Assembly (NCBI GenBank): GCA_003212795.1
Contig: QCOV01000002.1
Location: 186,001 to 250,000 of the forward strand
Direction: 5' to 3'
Length of the DNA: 64,000 nucleotides
From: OCS116 cluster bacterium AG-435-F03
Lineage (GTDB): Bacteria; Pseudomonadota; Alphaproteobacteria; MED-G09
A program made the translations under genes and the position numbers. The stretch's first letter is position 1. Every line of letters begins with the position of its first letter. Below the pieces are notes generated by a model that saw nothing but the letters and a program-made list of their open reading frames with translations, did no database searches and was not told the DNA's origin. Positions 8,526 through 17,948 of the stretch are shown here, piece by piece.

Positions 8526-9419
8526 TTAAGCACCTATATTCTCTTCTAACTTTTCATATAAAGGTTTGTCTTCTAATAAATTTTCTAGATTATTATAATT
8601 ATAAAAAAGACAAAAAGCAGGCGCTGCTTGATTAATAAGCATACCCAATCCATTTGTAAAATTAAGATCAAGTTTTCTTGCTGATGATAATAGGTTTGTT
8701 TCAAGTGGAGAATAAACTATGTCATAAACAAAAAGTTCTTTTTTGGAGTTATCTAAGTTAAGTGTTAAGCTTGTATCAATGCCTTCCATACCTAATGAAG
8801 TTGAGTTTATAAGAAGATCACAAGTTTCAATATTTTCTTCAAATTTATCCAGTGAAGCATGAGATATCTTTAAAGGACTTTCGCTATTTTTTAGCGCAAA
8901 GCTTAACTCTTCAGCTTTTAACAATGATCTGTTTAGAATTACCAAATTTCTTTTTTCGTCTTTTTCTCTATTCCTAAAGTTTTCACTAAGGCCATATGCG
9001 ATTGACTTAGCAGCGCCGCCTGCGCCCAAGATAATAATATTTTTAATTTTCTCTAAAGATTCTATTTTTTTGTATAAAAGCGACGAAAAGCCATAATAAT
9101 CAGTATTATAGCCAACTAGTTTATTATTTTCTATTTTAATAGTGTTAATTGCTGGCGCTTCTTTGTTATAAAGACTTAAATCATTATTTATTGTCTCATC
9201 AACAATTTCACTGGCAATTTTTTTAAATGGTATAGTTATATTAAATCCACTATAGCCATTCTCCTTAAGCTGTTTAACTGTTCTTATAAAATCTGTCTCG
9301 TTTTCTGCATGAATGGCTTCGTATGAACCATCAATACCTAGTTTTTTTAACCAGTGGTTATGAATTAAAGGTGATCGGCTGTGTTTTATTGGATTACCTA
9401 TGACAGCGGCTTTCATCAT
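8526..9419 (-). CDS. aroE: Shikimate dehydrogenase
   Basis: NADPH-dependent reduction of 3-dehydroshikimate in aromatic amino acid synthesis. Substrate-binding N-domain GNPIKHSRSPLIHN (9-21), catalytic Lys66 in FNITIPFKK and Asp107 in YNTDYYGF, then the NADP motif ILGAGGAAKSIAYGL. Two Met codons start the frame; either is possible. 297 residues is slightly long because of lysine/asparagine-rich loops. Direct neighbour of maf and coaE in the conserved origin-proximal block. Confidence 0.95.
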   Translation of the reverse strand: MMKAAVIGNPIKHSRSPLIHNHWLKKLGIDGSYEAIHAENETDFIRTVKQLKENGYSGFNITIPFKKIASEIVDETINNDLSLYNKEAPAINTIKIENNKLVGYNTDYYGFSSLLYKKIESLEKIKNIIILGAGGAAKSIAYGLSENFRNREKDEKRNLVILNRSLLKAEELSFALKNSESPLKISHASLDKFEENIETCDLLINSTSLGMEGIDTSLTLNLDNSKKELFVYDIVYSPLETNLLSSARKLDLNFTNGLGMLINQAAPAFCLFYNYNNLENLLEDKPLYEKLEENIGA

Positions 9420-9995
9420 CTAGTTTTTACCTATTTTATTTATTGCATTAAGTAATTGTATTAACGGTAATCCTACAATAGAGAAAAAGTCTCCGTCTAT
9501 TTTTTTAAAAAGTTTAGATCCATAACCTTCAATGTTATAAGCGCCTACACACTTCAAGATACTTTTACCTGATTGAGATAAATATTCGTTAATTTCCTTG
9601 TTTGTGAGTTTGTGCATTTCCATTTTCGATACGCTCTGGTGACGCCAAATAATTTTATTTTTTTGGGATATTACAGTTCCAGAAATTAAATTATGTGTTT
9701 TATTTGATAGCTCTTTTAAGTGTCTTTTGGCTTCATGGATTGATTTTGGTTTATCGTAAATTTTATTACTATGTAGCAAAACTTGATCGGCCCCTATAAT
9801 TATATCTTTGGGTTCAGCATGTATCGAGAGAGCTTTTTTTTCAGCTAAATATATAGCAAGGTCTTTCTTTTTACCTTTAAATTCTTTTTTTTGTGTTGCC
9901 TCATCTATAGTCGGGCTTTTTACTTTAAAATCTATACCTGTGTTTTTCAGAAGTTTCTTTCTTGAGGGAGAGCTTGATCCTAAAATAATTTTCAT
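9420..9995 (-). CDS. maf: Maf-family nucleotide pyrophosphatase
   Basis: House-cleaning nucleoside triphosphate pyrophosphatase acting on non-canonical or modified nucleotides. Signature ILGSSSPSRKKLL at 3-15, DEATQKK near 31, and IIGADQVL near 65 with the catalytic Asp. 191 residues, normal length. It overlaps ppsR by 4 bases (9992-9995) and is followed at once by aroE, the order seen next to Caulobacter Cori. Confidence 0.93.
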   Translation of the reverse strand: MKIILGSSSPSRKKLLKNTGIDFKVKSPTIDEATQKKEFKGKKKDLAIYLAEKKALSIHAEPKDIIIGADQVLLHSNKIYDKPKSIHEAKRHLKELSNKTHNLISGTVISQKNKIIWRHQSVSKMEMHKLTNKEINEYLSQSGKSILKCVGAYNIEGYGSKLFKKIDGDFFSIVGLPLIQLLNAINKIGKN

Positions 9996-10801
9996 TCTTG
10001 TGCTCTTATACTCATTATAGCTGCGGCAGTTTCTTCTACCGATCTTCTTGTTGTATCAATTGTAGGCCAACCCATTTTATTAAATAGTCTTTTGGCATCA
10101 TCAATTTCTTTTGTAACACTATTTATGTTTGTGTACTCATCTTTTTTTGGATCAAGACCTAATTCTATTGCTCTTTTTTTTCTTACTTCAACAAGATTCT
10201 GGGGTGTAGTTATTAATGCTATAACTTTTAGATTTTTATTTTTGTCAAATTTTGGTAGGTCTTGATTTGGAACAAGCGGTATATTTGCAGCTTTAATTCC
10301 TTGGTTAGCAAGATATATGCATGTCGGTGTCTTTGATGTTCTGCTAACTCCAACCAAAATAATCTCTGCTTTTGTAATTGTTTCAATATTTTGACCATCA
10401 TCGTGCTCAAGAGTAAAATTTAGAGCTTCAATTCTTTTAAAATATTCATCATTTAGCTTGTGCTGTCCTCCGGGCATTTTAATTGCTTTAATTCCTGTTT
10501 CATCTTCTATCATAGAAACTATATTGTTCATGAAGGGCATATATGTGATTTCATTATTATTGCAGAAGCTCTCAAGTGTTTTACTTATTTCATCATCAAC
10601 AAGGGTACAGAGCACTATTCCCGGGTTTTCTTTAATTTTTTCAAAGACGCGCTCAAGATTCTTCTTACTTCTTATTAGGGGGTAAACATTTTCTTCGTAG
10701 TCTAAATTCTCAAACTGTGCTGCTGCTGCCGCACCAACAGATCTAAGGGTTTCTCCAGTGGAATCTGATATTAAATGTATAACTAGTTTAGTATTATTCA
10801 T
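9992..10801 (-). CDS. ppsR: Pyruvate, water/phosphate dikinase regulatory protein (DUF299)
   Basis: Bifunctional kinase/pyrophosphorylase that switches PEP synthase or PPDK by threonine phosphorylation. The family start HLISDSTGETLRSVGAAAA is present, and the P-loop-like stretch ILVGVSRTSKTPTCIYLANQ lies near residues 147-166. 269 residues. This is the orthologue of Rickettsia RP001, the first gene beside the Caulobacter and Rickettsia origins, which is why the adjacent gap is read as oriC. The substrate (PEP synthase or PPDK) is not in the window. Confidence 0.92.
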   Translation of the reverse strand: MNNTKLVIHLISDSTGETLRSVGAAAAAQFENLDYEENVYPLIRSKKNLERVFEKIKENPGIVLCTLVDDEISKTLESFCNNNEITYMPFMNNIVSMIEDETGIKAIKMPGGQHKLNDEYFKRIEALNFTLEHDDGQNIETITKAEIILVGVSRTSKTPTCIYLANQGIKAANIPLVPNQDLPKFDKNKNLKVIALITTPQNLVEVRKKRAIELGLDPKKDEYTNINSVTKEIDDAKRLFNKMGWPTIDTTRRSVEETAAAIMSIRAQE

Positions 10802-10957
10802 TGTTTTAAACTGTTCACTTCCTGTTAATAAAATTTATTAGATTGTTTATAAATTAAATAATATGCAAGATATTCATATTATTCTAAATTAGCCAACATA
10901 ATAATAAAATTAACAAATTAATCTGTTTAAACTGTAAGTAAATACTTTTTTTGATAT

Positions 10958-10966
10958 TTACCCACA
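10958..10966 (+). promoter_or_regulatory. DnaA box (one mismatch)
   Basis: TTACCCACA, differing from the TTATCCACA consensus at one position, inside the candidate oriC and 58 bases from the exact box, in opposite orientation. Confidence 0.55.
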
Positions 10967-11024
10967 TTATTAACATAAAAAAAAATATTCTAAATAATTG
11001 ATTTTATTATTTAATTTTTTATAT

Positions 11025-11033
11025 TGTGGATAA
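11025..11033 (-). promoter_or_regulatory. DnaA box (exact consensus)
   Basis: Plus-strand TGTGGATAA is the complement of the consensus TTATCCACA. It lies next to the AT-rich run of the candidate oriC. Confidence 0.7.
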
Positions 11034-11180
11034 ATATGTAAATTTTTCGTATTTTTAGTGGTTTGTGAGTAACATTGTTGATATAATGTTTATCACCACT
11101 ATTTCGGTGCCTACCACATCTACTATATTTAATAATATTATTATAGAACCAACTTAAATTATATTTCTAGGATATTAAAA

Positions 11181-12446
11181 ATGAAAGAATTAAAACTTCA
11201 AGAGTTGAAAGCTAAAACAGCAGCGGAATTAATAGATTTCGCTAAAGAAAACGGCGTTGAAAACTCAAGTTCATTAAGAAAACAAGAACTCTTATTCGCA
11301 ATACTAAAACAGTTAGCAGAGGTAGATGTAGAAATTATAGGAGAAGGAGTTATAGAAGTATTACAGGATGGTTTTGGTTTTTTAAGATCTCCTGATGCTA
11401 ACTATTTACCTGGACCAGATGATATCTATGTCAGCCCTTCTCAAATAAGAAAATTTTCACTTAAAACAGGCGACACAGTTGAAGGATATATCAGAGGGCC
11501 TAAAGAAGGTGAAAGATATTTTGCTTTAGTAAAGGTAAACAGTATTAATTTTGAAGAACCAAAAAAAGCAAGAACAAAGGTCCATTTTGATAATTTAACT
11601 CCATTATATCCTGAAAGTCCATTTGTTATGGAAGTGGTTGAGAAAGATAAAAAGGATCTATCAGATAGAGTTATAGATATTGTATCTCCTTTAGGAAAGG
11701 GACAGAGGGCATTGATTGTATCTCCTCCAAGAACAGGAAAAACAGTATTACTTCAAAATATTGCAAACTCAATTACAAAAAATCATCCCGAATGTTATTT
11801 AATTGTACTGCTAATTGATGAAAGACCAGAAGAAGTTACTGATATGCAGCGATCTGTTGATGGCGAAGTTGTATCATCAACATTTGATGAACCAGCAAGT
11901 AGGCATGTCCAAGTTTCAGAAATGGTTATGGAAAAGGCAAAAAGGTTAGTAGAGCATGGTCGTGATGTAATAATACTATTAGATTCTATTACACGTTTAG
12001 GTAGGGCTTTTAATACAGTTGTACCGTCGTCTGGTAAAGTTTTAACAGGTGGTGTTGATGCAAACGCGCTTCAAAGACCTAAAAGATTTTTTGGAGCAGC
12101 AAGAAACATTGAAGAAGGAGGATCATTAACTATAATATCAACTGCCTTAATTGATACAGGAAGCAGAATGGACGAAGTAATTTTTGAAGAATTTAAAGGA
12201 ACAGGGAATAGTGAAATTGTTCTAGATCGTAAAATTGCTGATAAAAGAGTTTATCCAGCAATAGATATAATGAAATCAGGAACTAGAAAAGAAGAACTTT
12301 TAATTGAAAACGAGCAACTTCAAAAAATATATGTACTTAGGAGAATTCTAGATCCAATGGGAACAACAGACGCGATAGAGTTTTTGATTGATAAATTGTC
12401 CCAAACAAAAACCAATGACGATTTTTACGATTCTATGAACACTTAA
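11181..12446 (+). CDS. rho: Transcription termination factor Rho
   Basis: Hexameric RNA helicase that ends transcription. N-terminal Rho/OB-fold RNA-binding domain (about 1-125, with the RNP-like [18 protein letters not shown]), then the RecA-like ATPase: Walker [12 protein letters not shown], Walker [18 protein letters not shown]-loop and R-loop [20 protein letters not shown]. 421 residues, normal, with no long insertion. An SD-like AGGA lies ahead of the ATG. First rightward gene after the origin and only 3 bases before mnmE. Confidence 0.97.
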   Translation: MKELKLQELKAKTAAELIDFAKENGVENSSSLRKQELLFAILKQLAEVDVEIIGEGVIEVLQDGFGFLRSPDANYLPGPDDIYVSPSQIRKFSLKTGDTVEGYIRGPKEGERYFALVKVNSINFEEPKKARTKVHFDNLTPLYPESPFVMEVVEKDKKDLSDRVIDIVSPLGKGQRALIVSPPRTGKTVLLQNIANSITKNHPECYLIVLLIDERPEEVTDMQRSVDGEVVSSTFDEPASRHVQVSEMVMEKAKRLVEHGRDVIILLDSITRLGRAFNTVVPSSGKVLTGGVDANALQRPKRFFGAARNIEEGGSLTIISTALIDTGSRMDEVIFEEFKGTGNSEIVLDRKIADKRVYPAIDIMKSGTRKEELLIENEQLQKIYVLRRILDPMGTTDAIEFLIDKLSQTKTNDDFYDSMNT

Positions 12447-12449
12447 TAA

Positions 12450-13748
12450 ATGACCATCTATGCTCTTTCAACAGTTGAGGGTCAATCAGGTGTTGCTATT
12501 ATTAGGGTTTCAGGTCCTTTATCTAAAAAAGTGATAAATAATTTAACGGGAAAAGAACCTAAACCACGCCTGGCTACCCTTGTAAAAATCAAAACGTTAA
12601 AAAATAAGATTATAGACAAAGGATTAGTTGTTTACTTTCCAAAGAAGCAAAGTTTTACAGGTGAAGAGGTTGCCGAGTTTCATATTCATGGAAGCACAGC
12701 AATTATAGAAACACTACTTAAGGAGCTTGGAAGAATAAAAGGGTTAAGACCGGCTAAACAGGGTGAATTTACGAAACAAGCTTATCTAAATGGCAAAATG
12801 AACCTTTTACAAGTTGAGGGTCTATCTAGTTTAATTCAAGCTGAAACAGAAGCACAAAGAGAAAAAGCACTTGAAACTTACTTAAACGAAAATTCTAAAA
12901 TACATTTCTCTTGGCTTCATGAACTTAAAAGTGCGCTAGCATATATCGAGAGCAGCATTGACTTTTCAGAAGAAGATATTCCAGCATCCTTATTAAATTC
13001 TTCTAAGAAATTAATAAAGAAAACCGTTAATAAGATAAAAAAATATGAACAGAGTTTCGAAGATAATAAAAGAATAAAAGAGGGCATAAAAATTGTAATA
13101 CTTGGAATACCTAATTCTGGAAAATCAACTTTAATCAATTATTTATCAGGAAAAAAAATAGCAATTGTTTCAAGAGAAGCTGGAACAACTAGAGATATTT
13201 TAAACCAAAAAGTAAGTATAAGAGGTATACCAGTAACATTTTATGATACAGCCGGTCTCAGAAAATCAAAAAACGATATTGAAGTAGAAGGAAACATAAG
13301 AGCCCAGAAAATTGCTAAAGAAGCCGATATTAAGCTATATCTTGGATCCAATAACATCAAAAAACCATTTGGAAACATTAAAATTGATAAAAACAAAAAT
13401 AACTTAGTGGTTATTAATAAATCTGACCTTAAAAAGAAGCACAAAGAAAAACCCAACTTAACAATATCGCTAAAAAACAATAAATCTCTAGATATTTTGT
13501 GGAAAAAAATTAATCAAAAAATTAAAAATCTTGTAAACACATCAAGCGGGCCCACGATCTCATCTGAAAGAGAATATACACACATTATAAAAACCATAGG
13601 AATTCTTGAAAATATTAACTTTAATGATGTTTCTATTGCTGCAGAAGATGTTAGGGCAGCTATTAATGAAATCTCAGAAATCACTAAAAAGACTGATAAT
13701 GAAGATATATTGGACATAATTTTTAATGAGTTTTGCATAGGTAAATAA
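12450..13748 (+). CDS. mnmE: tRNA uridine-5-carboxymethylaminomethyl modification GTPase
   Basis: With MnmG installs the (c)mnm5 group on the wobble uridine of several tRNAs. N-terminal folate-binding domain begins at once (TIYALSTVEGQSGVAIIRVSG). The embedded G domain has G1 GIPNSGKST, G2 GTTRD, G3 DTAG and G4 NKSD. The C-terminal FCIGK tail with the catalytic Cys is intact. 432 residues. The G domain and following helix are lysine/asparagine-rich, as expected from base composition. Followed immediately by two parS-like sites. Confidence 0.95.
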   Translation: MTIYALSTVEGQSGVAIIRVSGPLSKKVINNLTGKEPKPRLATLVKIKTLKNKIIDKGLVVYFPKKQSFTGEEVAEFHIHGSTAIIETLLKELGRIKGLRPAKQGEFTKQAYLNGKMNLLQVEGLSSLIQAETEAQREKALETYLNENSKIHFSWLHELKSALAYIESSIDFSEEDIPASLLNSSKKLIKKTVNKIKKYEQSFEDNKRIKEGIKIVILGIPNSGKSTLINYLSGKKIAIVSREAGTTRDILNQKVSIRGIPVTFYDTAGLRKSKNDIEVEGNIRAQKIAKEADIKLYLGSNNIKKPFGNIKIDKNKNNLVVINKSDLKKKHKEKPNLTISLKNNKSLDILWKKINQKIKNLVNTSSGPTISSEREYTHIIKTIGILENINFNDVSIAAEDVRAAINEISEITKKTDNEDILDIIFNEFCIGK

Positions 13749-13764
13749 TGTTTCACATGAAACA
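13749..13764. promoter_or_regulatory. parS: parS-like site 1 (ParB binding)
   Basis: TGTTTCACATGAAACA differs from the canonical parS TGTTTCACGTGAAACA only in the core (G to A). It begins on the base after the mnmE stop codon. parB lies 3.3 kb away and the candidate oriC 2.6 kb away. Confidence 0.8.
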
Positions 13765-13776
13765 TTTCTCACATTA

Positions 13777-13792
13777 TGTTTCACATGAAACA
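13777..13792. promoter_or_regulatory. parS: parS-like site 2 (ParB binding)
   Basis: Identical 16-mer to site 1, starting 28 bases after it. Both carry the same CACATG core and the same orientation. They occupy the mnmE-mnmG gap. Confidence 0.8.
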
Positions 13793-13833
13793 TTTTCCTT
13801 GATTAAAATAAATTATAAACATAAAACAAAACT

Positions 13834-15699
13834 ATGAATAATTTTGATGTAATTGTTATTGGTGGAGGCCATGCTGGTTGCGAAGCAGCTACAGCATCTG
13901 CAAGGGTGGGGGCTAATACACTATTAATTACTGGGTCACTATCAACAATAGGAGCCATGTCTTGTAATCCAGCTATGGGCGGAATAGGAAAAGGACATCT
14001 TATTAGAGAAATTGATGCTCTTGATGGTGTAATGCCCAGAGTATCAGATCAATCAGGGATACAATTTAGAGTTTTAAATAAAAGAAAAGGACCAGCAGTC
14101 CAGGGTCCAAGAGCTCAAATTGATAGATCATTATACCTAAGCAATATGCAAGATGAGATATTTAATTATAAAAACCTTAATACATGTGAAGCTATGGTCG
14201 AAGATTTACTAGTTGAAAATAATAGGATTAAAGGCATCTTATGTAAAAATGGTGATACTTTTTTAGCATCTTCAGTAGTTTTAACAACAGGAACTTTCCT
14301 AAATGGCGTTATATTTTGTGGTAAAAATACAACACCTGGGGGTAGAATTGATGAACCTCCCGTTATAGGTCTATCAAAGAGACTAAAGAATCTTAAAGTT
14401 AGTTTATCAAGGTTAAAAACCGGTACTCCTGCGAGATTAATTAAAGACTCTATTAATTTTAATAAACTCGAAGAACAATTAGCTGATAAAACACCAGAGC
14501 CTTTTTCTTATATGTCTCAGCAAATTACAAACAAGCAAATTAGTTGTCATATTACTAGGACAAACAAAAAAACACACAAAATAATAAAAGATAACATTAA
14601 TAAATCTGCAATGTATTCAGGTTTGATATCTGGTGTTGGACCAAGATACTGTCCTTCAATTGAAGACAAGGTCGAAAGATTTAGTGAGAAAGATAGCCAT
14701 CAAATCTTTCTTGAGCCAGAAGGCCTTAATAGTAATCTTATTTATCCGAATGGTATATCAACGTCTCTTCCAGAAGATATTCAACAAAAATTCTTGAGAA
14801 CCATTCCTGGTCTCGAAAAGGTTGAGGTTGCTAAATATGGATACGCTATAGAATATGATTATGTTGATCCTAGAGAATTAGAACATACACTTGAGGTAAA
14901 AAAGTTACCAGGCCTTTGGTTGGCTGGTCAAATAAATGGTACTACAGGTTATGAAGAAGCCGCAGCCCAAGGCCTAGTTGCTGGTATGAATGCTGGAAGA
15001 TATTCACAAGGTAAAAAAAGTTTCAAATTTGATAGAGCTGATGGTTACTTGGGTGTCCTTATAGATGATTTAGTTACAAAAGGTGTTACAGAACCTTATA
15101 GGATGTTTACCTCAAGATCGGAATACCGTTTGAGCCTACGCGCCGATAATGCAGACCAAAGGTTAACTGATATTGGAATAGAGCATGGAGTCGTTTCCAG
15201 CAAAAGAAAAAACTTCTGGCATAAGAAAAAGAAAAAATTAGAATCTTTAAGAGACAAATTAAATAATTATAACTTAACACCTAATAAAGCTAGAAAGCTA
15301 GGCTTGAAAATTAATCTTGATGGAAAAACTAGATCTGCTTTTGATTTATTAGGTTATCACGAAATTAATTTTAAAAAGATTGAGAAAATTTGGCCAGATG
15401 TTTCTACAAACGATGAAACACTAAAAAACACTATTTCTGCCGAAGCTACTTATGGAAGATATCTTGAGAGACAAGAGAGAGATATTGAAATATTTAGAAA
15501 AGAAGAAACAAAAATATTAAGTGATGAATTGGACTATAATTCTATAAAAGGATTATCTAATGAACACAAACAGAAGTTAACTAAAATCAAACCCTCAACT
15601 CTTGGACAGGCTCAAAGAATTGATGGAATCACACCTTCAGCAATTGGTCTTATATTATCACATATGAAGAATAGAAGCGGGGCCAACACTGATAACTAG
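13834..15699 (+). CDS. mnmG: tRNA uridine-5-carboxymethylaminomethyl modification enzyme, FAD subunit
   Basis: FAD-dependent partner of MnmE in wobble-uridine modification. FAD motif [20 protein letters not shown] near the N-terminus; [13 protein letters not shown] and the GidA signature [12 protein letters not shown] follow, as does [17 protein letters not shown]. The C-terminal helical domain ([15 protein letters not shown]) is complete. 621 residues, normal length. It is 41 bases after the second parS site and its end overlaps the probable start of rsmG, the usual alphaproteobacterial order. Confidence 0.96.
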   Translation: MNNFDVIVIGGGHAGCEAATASARVGANTLLITGSLSTIGAMSCNPAMGGIGKGHLIREIDALDGVMPRVSDQSGIQFRVLNKRKGPAVQGPRAQIDRSLYLSNMQDEIFNYKNLNTCEAMVEDLLVENNRIKGILCKNGDTFLASSVVLTTGTFLNGVIFCGKNTTPGGRIDEPPVIGLSKRLKNLKVSLSRLKTGTPARLIKDSINFNKLEEQLADKTPEPFSYMSQQITNKQISCHITRTNKKTHKIIKDNINKSAMYSGLISGVGPRYCPSIEDKVERFSEKDSHQIFLEPEGLNSNLIYPNGISTSLPEDIQQKFLRTIPGLEKVEVAKYGYAIEYDYVDPRELEHTLEVKKLPGLWLAGQINGTTGYEEAAAQGLVAGMNAGRYSQGKKSFKFDRADGYLGVLIDDLVTKGVTEPYRMFTSRSEYRLSLRADNADQRLTDIGIEHGVVSSKRKNFWHKKKKKLESLRDKLNNYNLTPNKARKLGLKINLDGKTRSAFDLLGYHEINFKKIEKIWPDVSTNDETLKNTISAEATYGRYLERQERDIEIFRKEETKILSDELDYNSIKGLSNEHKQKLTKIKPSTLGQAQRIDGITPSAIGLILSHMKNRSGANTDN

Positions 15700-16306
15700 T
15701 AATAAATTAGAGACCTCCTTTTTATCCAAAGAAAAAGAGCAAAAACTAAAAGTTTTTCAGGAGGAGGTAATTAAGAATAATCAAAAGTTTAATTTAATAA
15801 GCAAATCATCAGTATTTAATTTATGGGAAAGGCATATAATTGACAGCGCACAATTGATTAAATTTTTCCCTAAGGGCTTTGATAAGTTTATAGACATTGG
15901 ATCAGGAGCTGGCTTCCCTGGATTAGTTCTTAAGATCTTGGATAATAAACTAATGGGCCACCTTGTTGAGTCAAACACAAAAAAAGCTAAATTTTTGTCA
16001 AATACATCTAAATTACTTGGCATTGATATCAAAATTCATAATGAAAGATTTGAAAATTTAAAGAAATTCAAAAATGATAATAAATTTGTTTTAACCTCTA
16101 GAGCTGTTTCTAGTCTGAACAAAATTATTAAAATAAGTTTCTTGTTCTTTCAGTCAGGATCAATCGGTCTCTTCCATAAGGGCGAAAAATGGCAACAAGA
16201 AATAAGTGAAGCAAGTAAGTTTTGGGAATTTGAATTTGAAGCAATTAGTAGTTTAACAAACAAAGATTCACGAATTATTATGATTAAAAATGTTATAAGA
16301 AAGTAA
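15689..16306 (+). CDS. rsmG: 16S rRNA (guanine-527-N7)-methyltransferase; start uncertain
   Basis: SAM-dependent methylation of G527 of 16S rRNA. The SAM motif [17 protein letters not shown] and the upstream conserved segment [21 protein letters not shown] are in one open frame. However, no ATG, GTG or TTG precedes that segment: the first standard start is a TTG at 15854, which would remove it and leave 150 residues. Extending to the CTG at 15689 gives 205 residues, the family's usual length, overlapping the mnmG stop. An ATA (15692) or ATT (15770, just after the SD-like AGGAGGAGG at 15759-15767) are alternatives. Identity is secure; the initiation codon is not. Confidence 0.85.
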   Translation: MITSNKLETSFLSKEKEQKLKVFQEEVIKNNQKFNLISKSSVFNLWERHIIDSAQLIKFFPKGFDKFIDIGSGAGFPGLVLKILDNKLMGHLVESNTKKAKFLSNTSKLLGIDIKIHNERFENLKKFKNDNKFVLTSRAVSSLNKIIKISFLFFQSGSIGLFHKGEKWQQEISEASKFWEFEFEAISSLTNKDSRIIMIKNVIRK

Positions 16307-16308
16307 AT

Positions 16309-17082
16309 ATGAAGAAAATATATTCTATTATAAATCAAAAGGGTGGTGTGGGAAAAACAACAACAACAATTAATCTAGGTACGGCTATGGCAGCATGCGG
16401 TGCAAATGTTCTTTTGGTTGATATGGATCCACAAGGTAATTTATCTACTGGAATGGGAGTAGAAAAGTATGATAGAAAAAAAGGTGTTTATGACATTTTA
16501 GTAAATAATACTCCTTTAGATGATGTTCTAATTAAAACCGATATTAAAAATCTGGATATAATACCTTCAAATGATGATTTATTAGGAATAGATATTCTTT
16601 TGTCAAATGAAGCTGACAGGGTGATGCGACTTAAGAGAGCAATTGAAGAATTAAAAACTTACGACTATATTTTACTTGATTGCCCGCCCTCATTAAGTCT
16701 TTTAACCCTTAATGCCTTGGTAGCATCAAATGGAGCTTTAGTACCACTTCAAGCAGAATTTTATGCTCTAGAGGGCTTAAGTCAGCTTCTTAAAACTATT
16801 GAAGACATAAAAAATTCTGTTAATCACAGCCTCGTTCTTGAAGGAGTCATAATTACCATGTTTGACGGTAGAAATAATCTTTCAAATCAAGTGGAGCAAG
16901 ATGTAAGGTCATATTTAGGGACTGAAGTTTTTACAACGAAAATCCCAAGAAATATTCGTTTGTCAGAGGCCCCGTCTCACGGGGTACCTGCTTTAATATA
17001 TGACCACAAATGTACAGGAAGCGCGGCCTATATAAATTTGGCCAGAGAAGTTTTAAATAAATCAGGGTGGGTAATAAAATGA
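16309..17082 (+). CDS. parA: Chromosome partitioning ATPase ParA/Soj
   Basis: Walker-type ATPase that moves ParB-parS origin complexes. Deviant Walker A NQKGGVGKTTTTINLG at about 8-23, DMDPQGNLSTGMG (A'), and Walker B YDYILLDCPPSLSLL. 257 residues, chromosomal ParA length without the N-terminal HTH of plasmid types. It begins 2 bases after rsmG and ends in an ATGA overlap with parB. Confidence 0.97.
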   Translation: MKKIYSIINQKGGVGKTTTTINLGTAMAACGANVLLVDMDPQGNLSTGMGVEKYDRKKGVYDILVNNTPLDDVLIKTDIKNLDIIPSNDDLLGIDILLSNEADRVMRLKRAIEELKTYDYILLDCPPSLSLLTLNALVASNGALVPLQAEFYALEGLSQLLKTIEDIKNSVNHSLVLEGVIITMFDGRNNLSNQVEQDVRSYLGTEVFTTKIPRNIRLSEAPSHGVPALIYDHKCTGSAAYINLAREVLNKSGWVIK

Positions 17083-17948
17083 CGAAAAAGAAAGGTTTAG
17101 GAAAAGGATTGGCTGCTTTAATAGGTGAAGCAGAAGATCCAAATTTAAGTAAATCTGAAATTAAGGAAATAAATGAAACTAAAAGTAATGAGATTCCTAT
17201 AGAATTTTTATTTCCTAATAAAAACCAACCTAGAAAAATATTTGATCAAGAAAAGATAAATGAATTAAGCCAATCTATTAAACAAAAAGGTCTAATTCTT
17301 CCAATATTAGTAAAAAAAATAGATGAGAAAAATTACCAAATAATTGCCGGTGAAAGAAGATGGAGAGCATCTCAAAAGGCTGGATTACATAATGTTCCAG
17401 TAATAATTAAGAATTTAGACGATAAAGAGATATTGGAGATAGCTCTTATTGAAAATATGCAAAGAGAAGACCTTAACCCAATAGAAGAGGCTGAGGGAAT
17501 TACAAGATTACAAGAAGAGTATCAATATACTCAGGAAGAATTAGCGAAAATCCTTGGAAAATCAAGACCACAAATTAGCAATACAATCAGATTGCTAAAA
17601 CTACCTCATAAAGTTCAAGAATTTGTACAAAATAAATCTTTATCTGCTGGTCATGCAAGAACCCTTGTGGGGGTTGAACAAGCTTATTCTATAGCCCAAA
17701 TCGCAATAAAAAAAGATATGAATGTAAGGCAGCTTGAAACCTATATTGCTTATATTAAAAACAAGAAAAATAAAAAAAGGGGTAATAAATTAAAAGACCC
17801 CAATATATTGTCATTAGAAAATGAAATTACCCAGATGTTGGGGTTATCAACTAAAATTGAACAAAGGGGTAATGAGAAAGGCAAGCTAGAGATATTTTAT
17901 AATAATTTAGAACAATTTAATGATTTACTTAAGAAGCTAAGAAGCTAA
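17079..17948 (+). CDS. parB: Chromosome partitioning protein ParB (CTPase, parS binding)
   Basis: Sliding-clamp CTPase loading at parS. Starts KKKGLGKGLAALIG; the ParB/Srx CTP-binding motifs IAGERRWRASQKAG and LIENMQREDLNPIEEAEG are present, then the HTH LGKSRPQISNTIRLLKLP and a C-terminal dimerisation domain. I choose the ATG at 17079 overlapping the parA TGA; a GTG at 17067 would add four residues. 289 residues. Its likely targets are the two sites at 13749-13792. Confidence 0.96.
   Translation: MTKKKGLGKGLAALIGEAEDPNLSKSEIKEINETKSNEIPIEFLFPNKNQPRKIFDQEKINELSQSIKQKGLILPILVKKIDEKNYQIIAGERRWRASQKAGLHNVPVIIKNLDDKEILEIALIENMQREDLNPIEEAEGITRLQEEYQYTQEELAKILGKSRPQISNTIRLLKLPHKVQEFVQNKSLSAGHARTLVGVEQAYSIAQIAIKKDMNVRQLETYIAYIKNKKNKKRGNKLKDPNILSLENEITQMLGLSTKIEQRGNEKGKLEIFYNNLEQFNDLLKKLRS

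Larger units (their letters stand above)
10802..11180. other. oriC: Candidate chromosomal replication origin (oriC)
   Basis: A 379-base gene-free, very AT-rich stretch between divergent ppsR and rho, the largest gap in the window. It holds one exact DnaA box (minus-strand TTATCCACA at 11033-11025), a one-mismatch box TTACCCACA at 10958-10966, and several weaker matches (for example TTATCACCA at 11090-11098 and TGTGAGTAA at 11064-11072). A/T runs at about 10976-11022 could serve as an unwinding element. Flanking genes match the Caulobacter/Rickettsia origin context except that hemE is missing between the origin and rho. parS sites and parAB lie within 7 kb. The site inference is strong; exact limits are not determined. 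Confidence 0.78.

Noticed and set aside
15759-15767. Strong Shine-Dalgarno AGGAGGAGG inside the rsmG frame
   Set aside because: It encodes Gln-Glu-Glu-Val of the RsmG N-terminal helix and no ATG/GTG/TTG follows at proper spacing, so it is not taken as a gene start, only mentioned for the rare ATT possibility.
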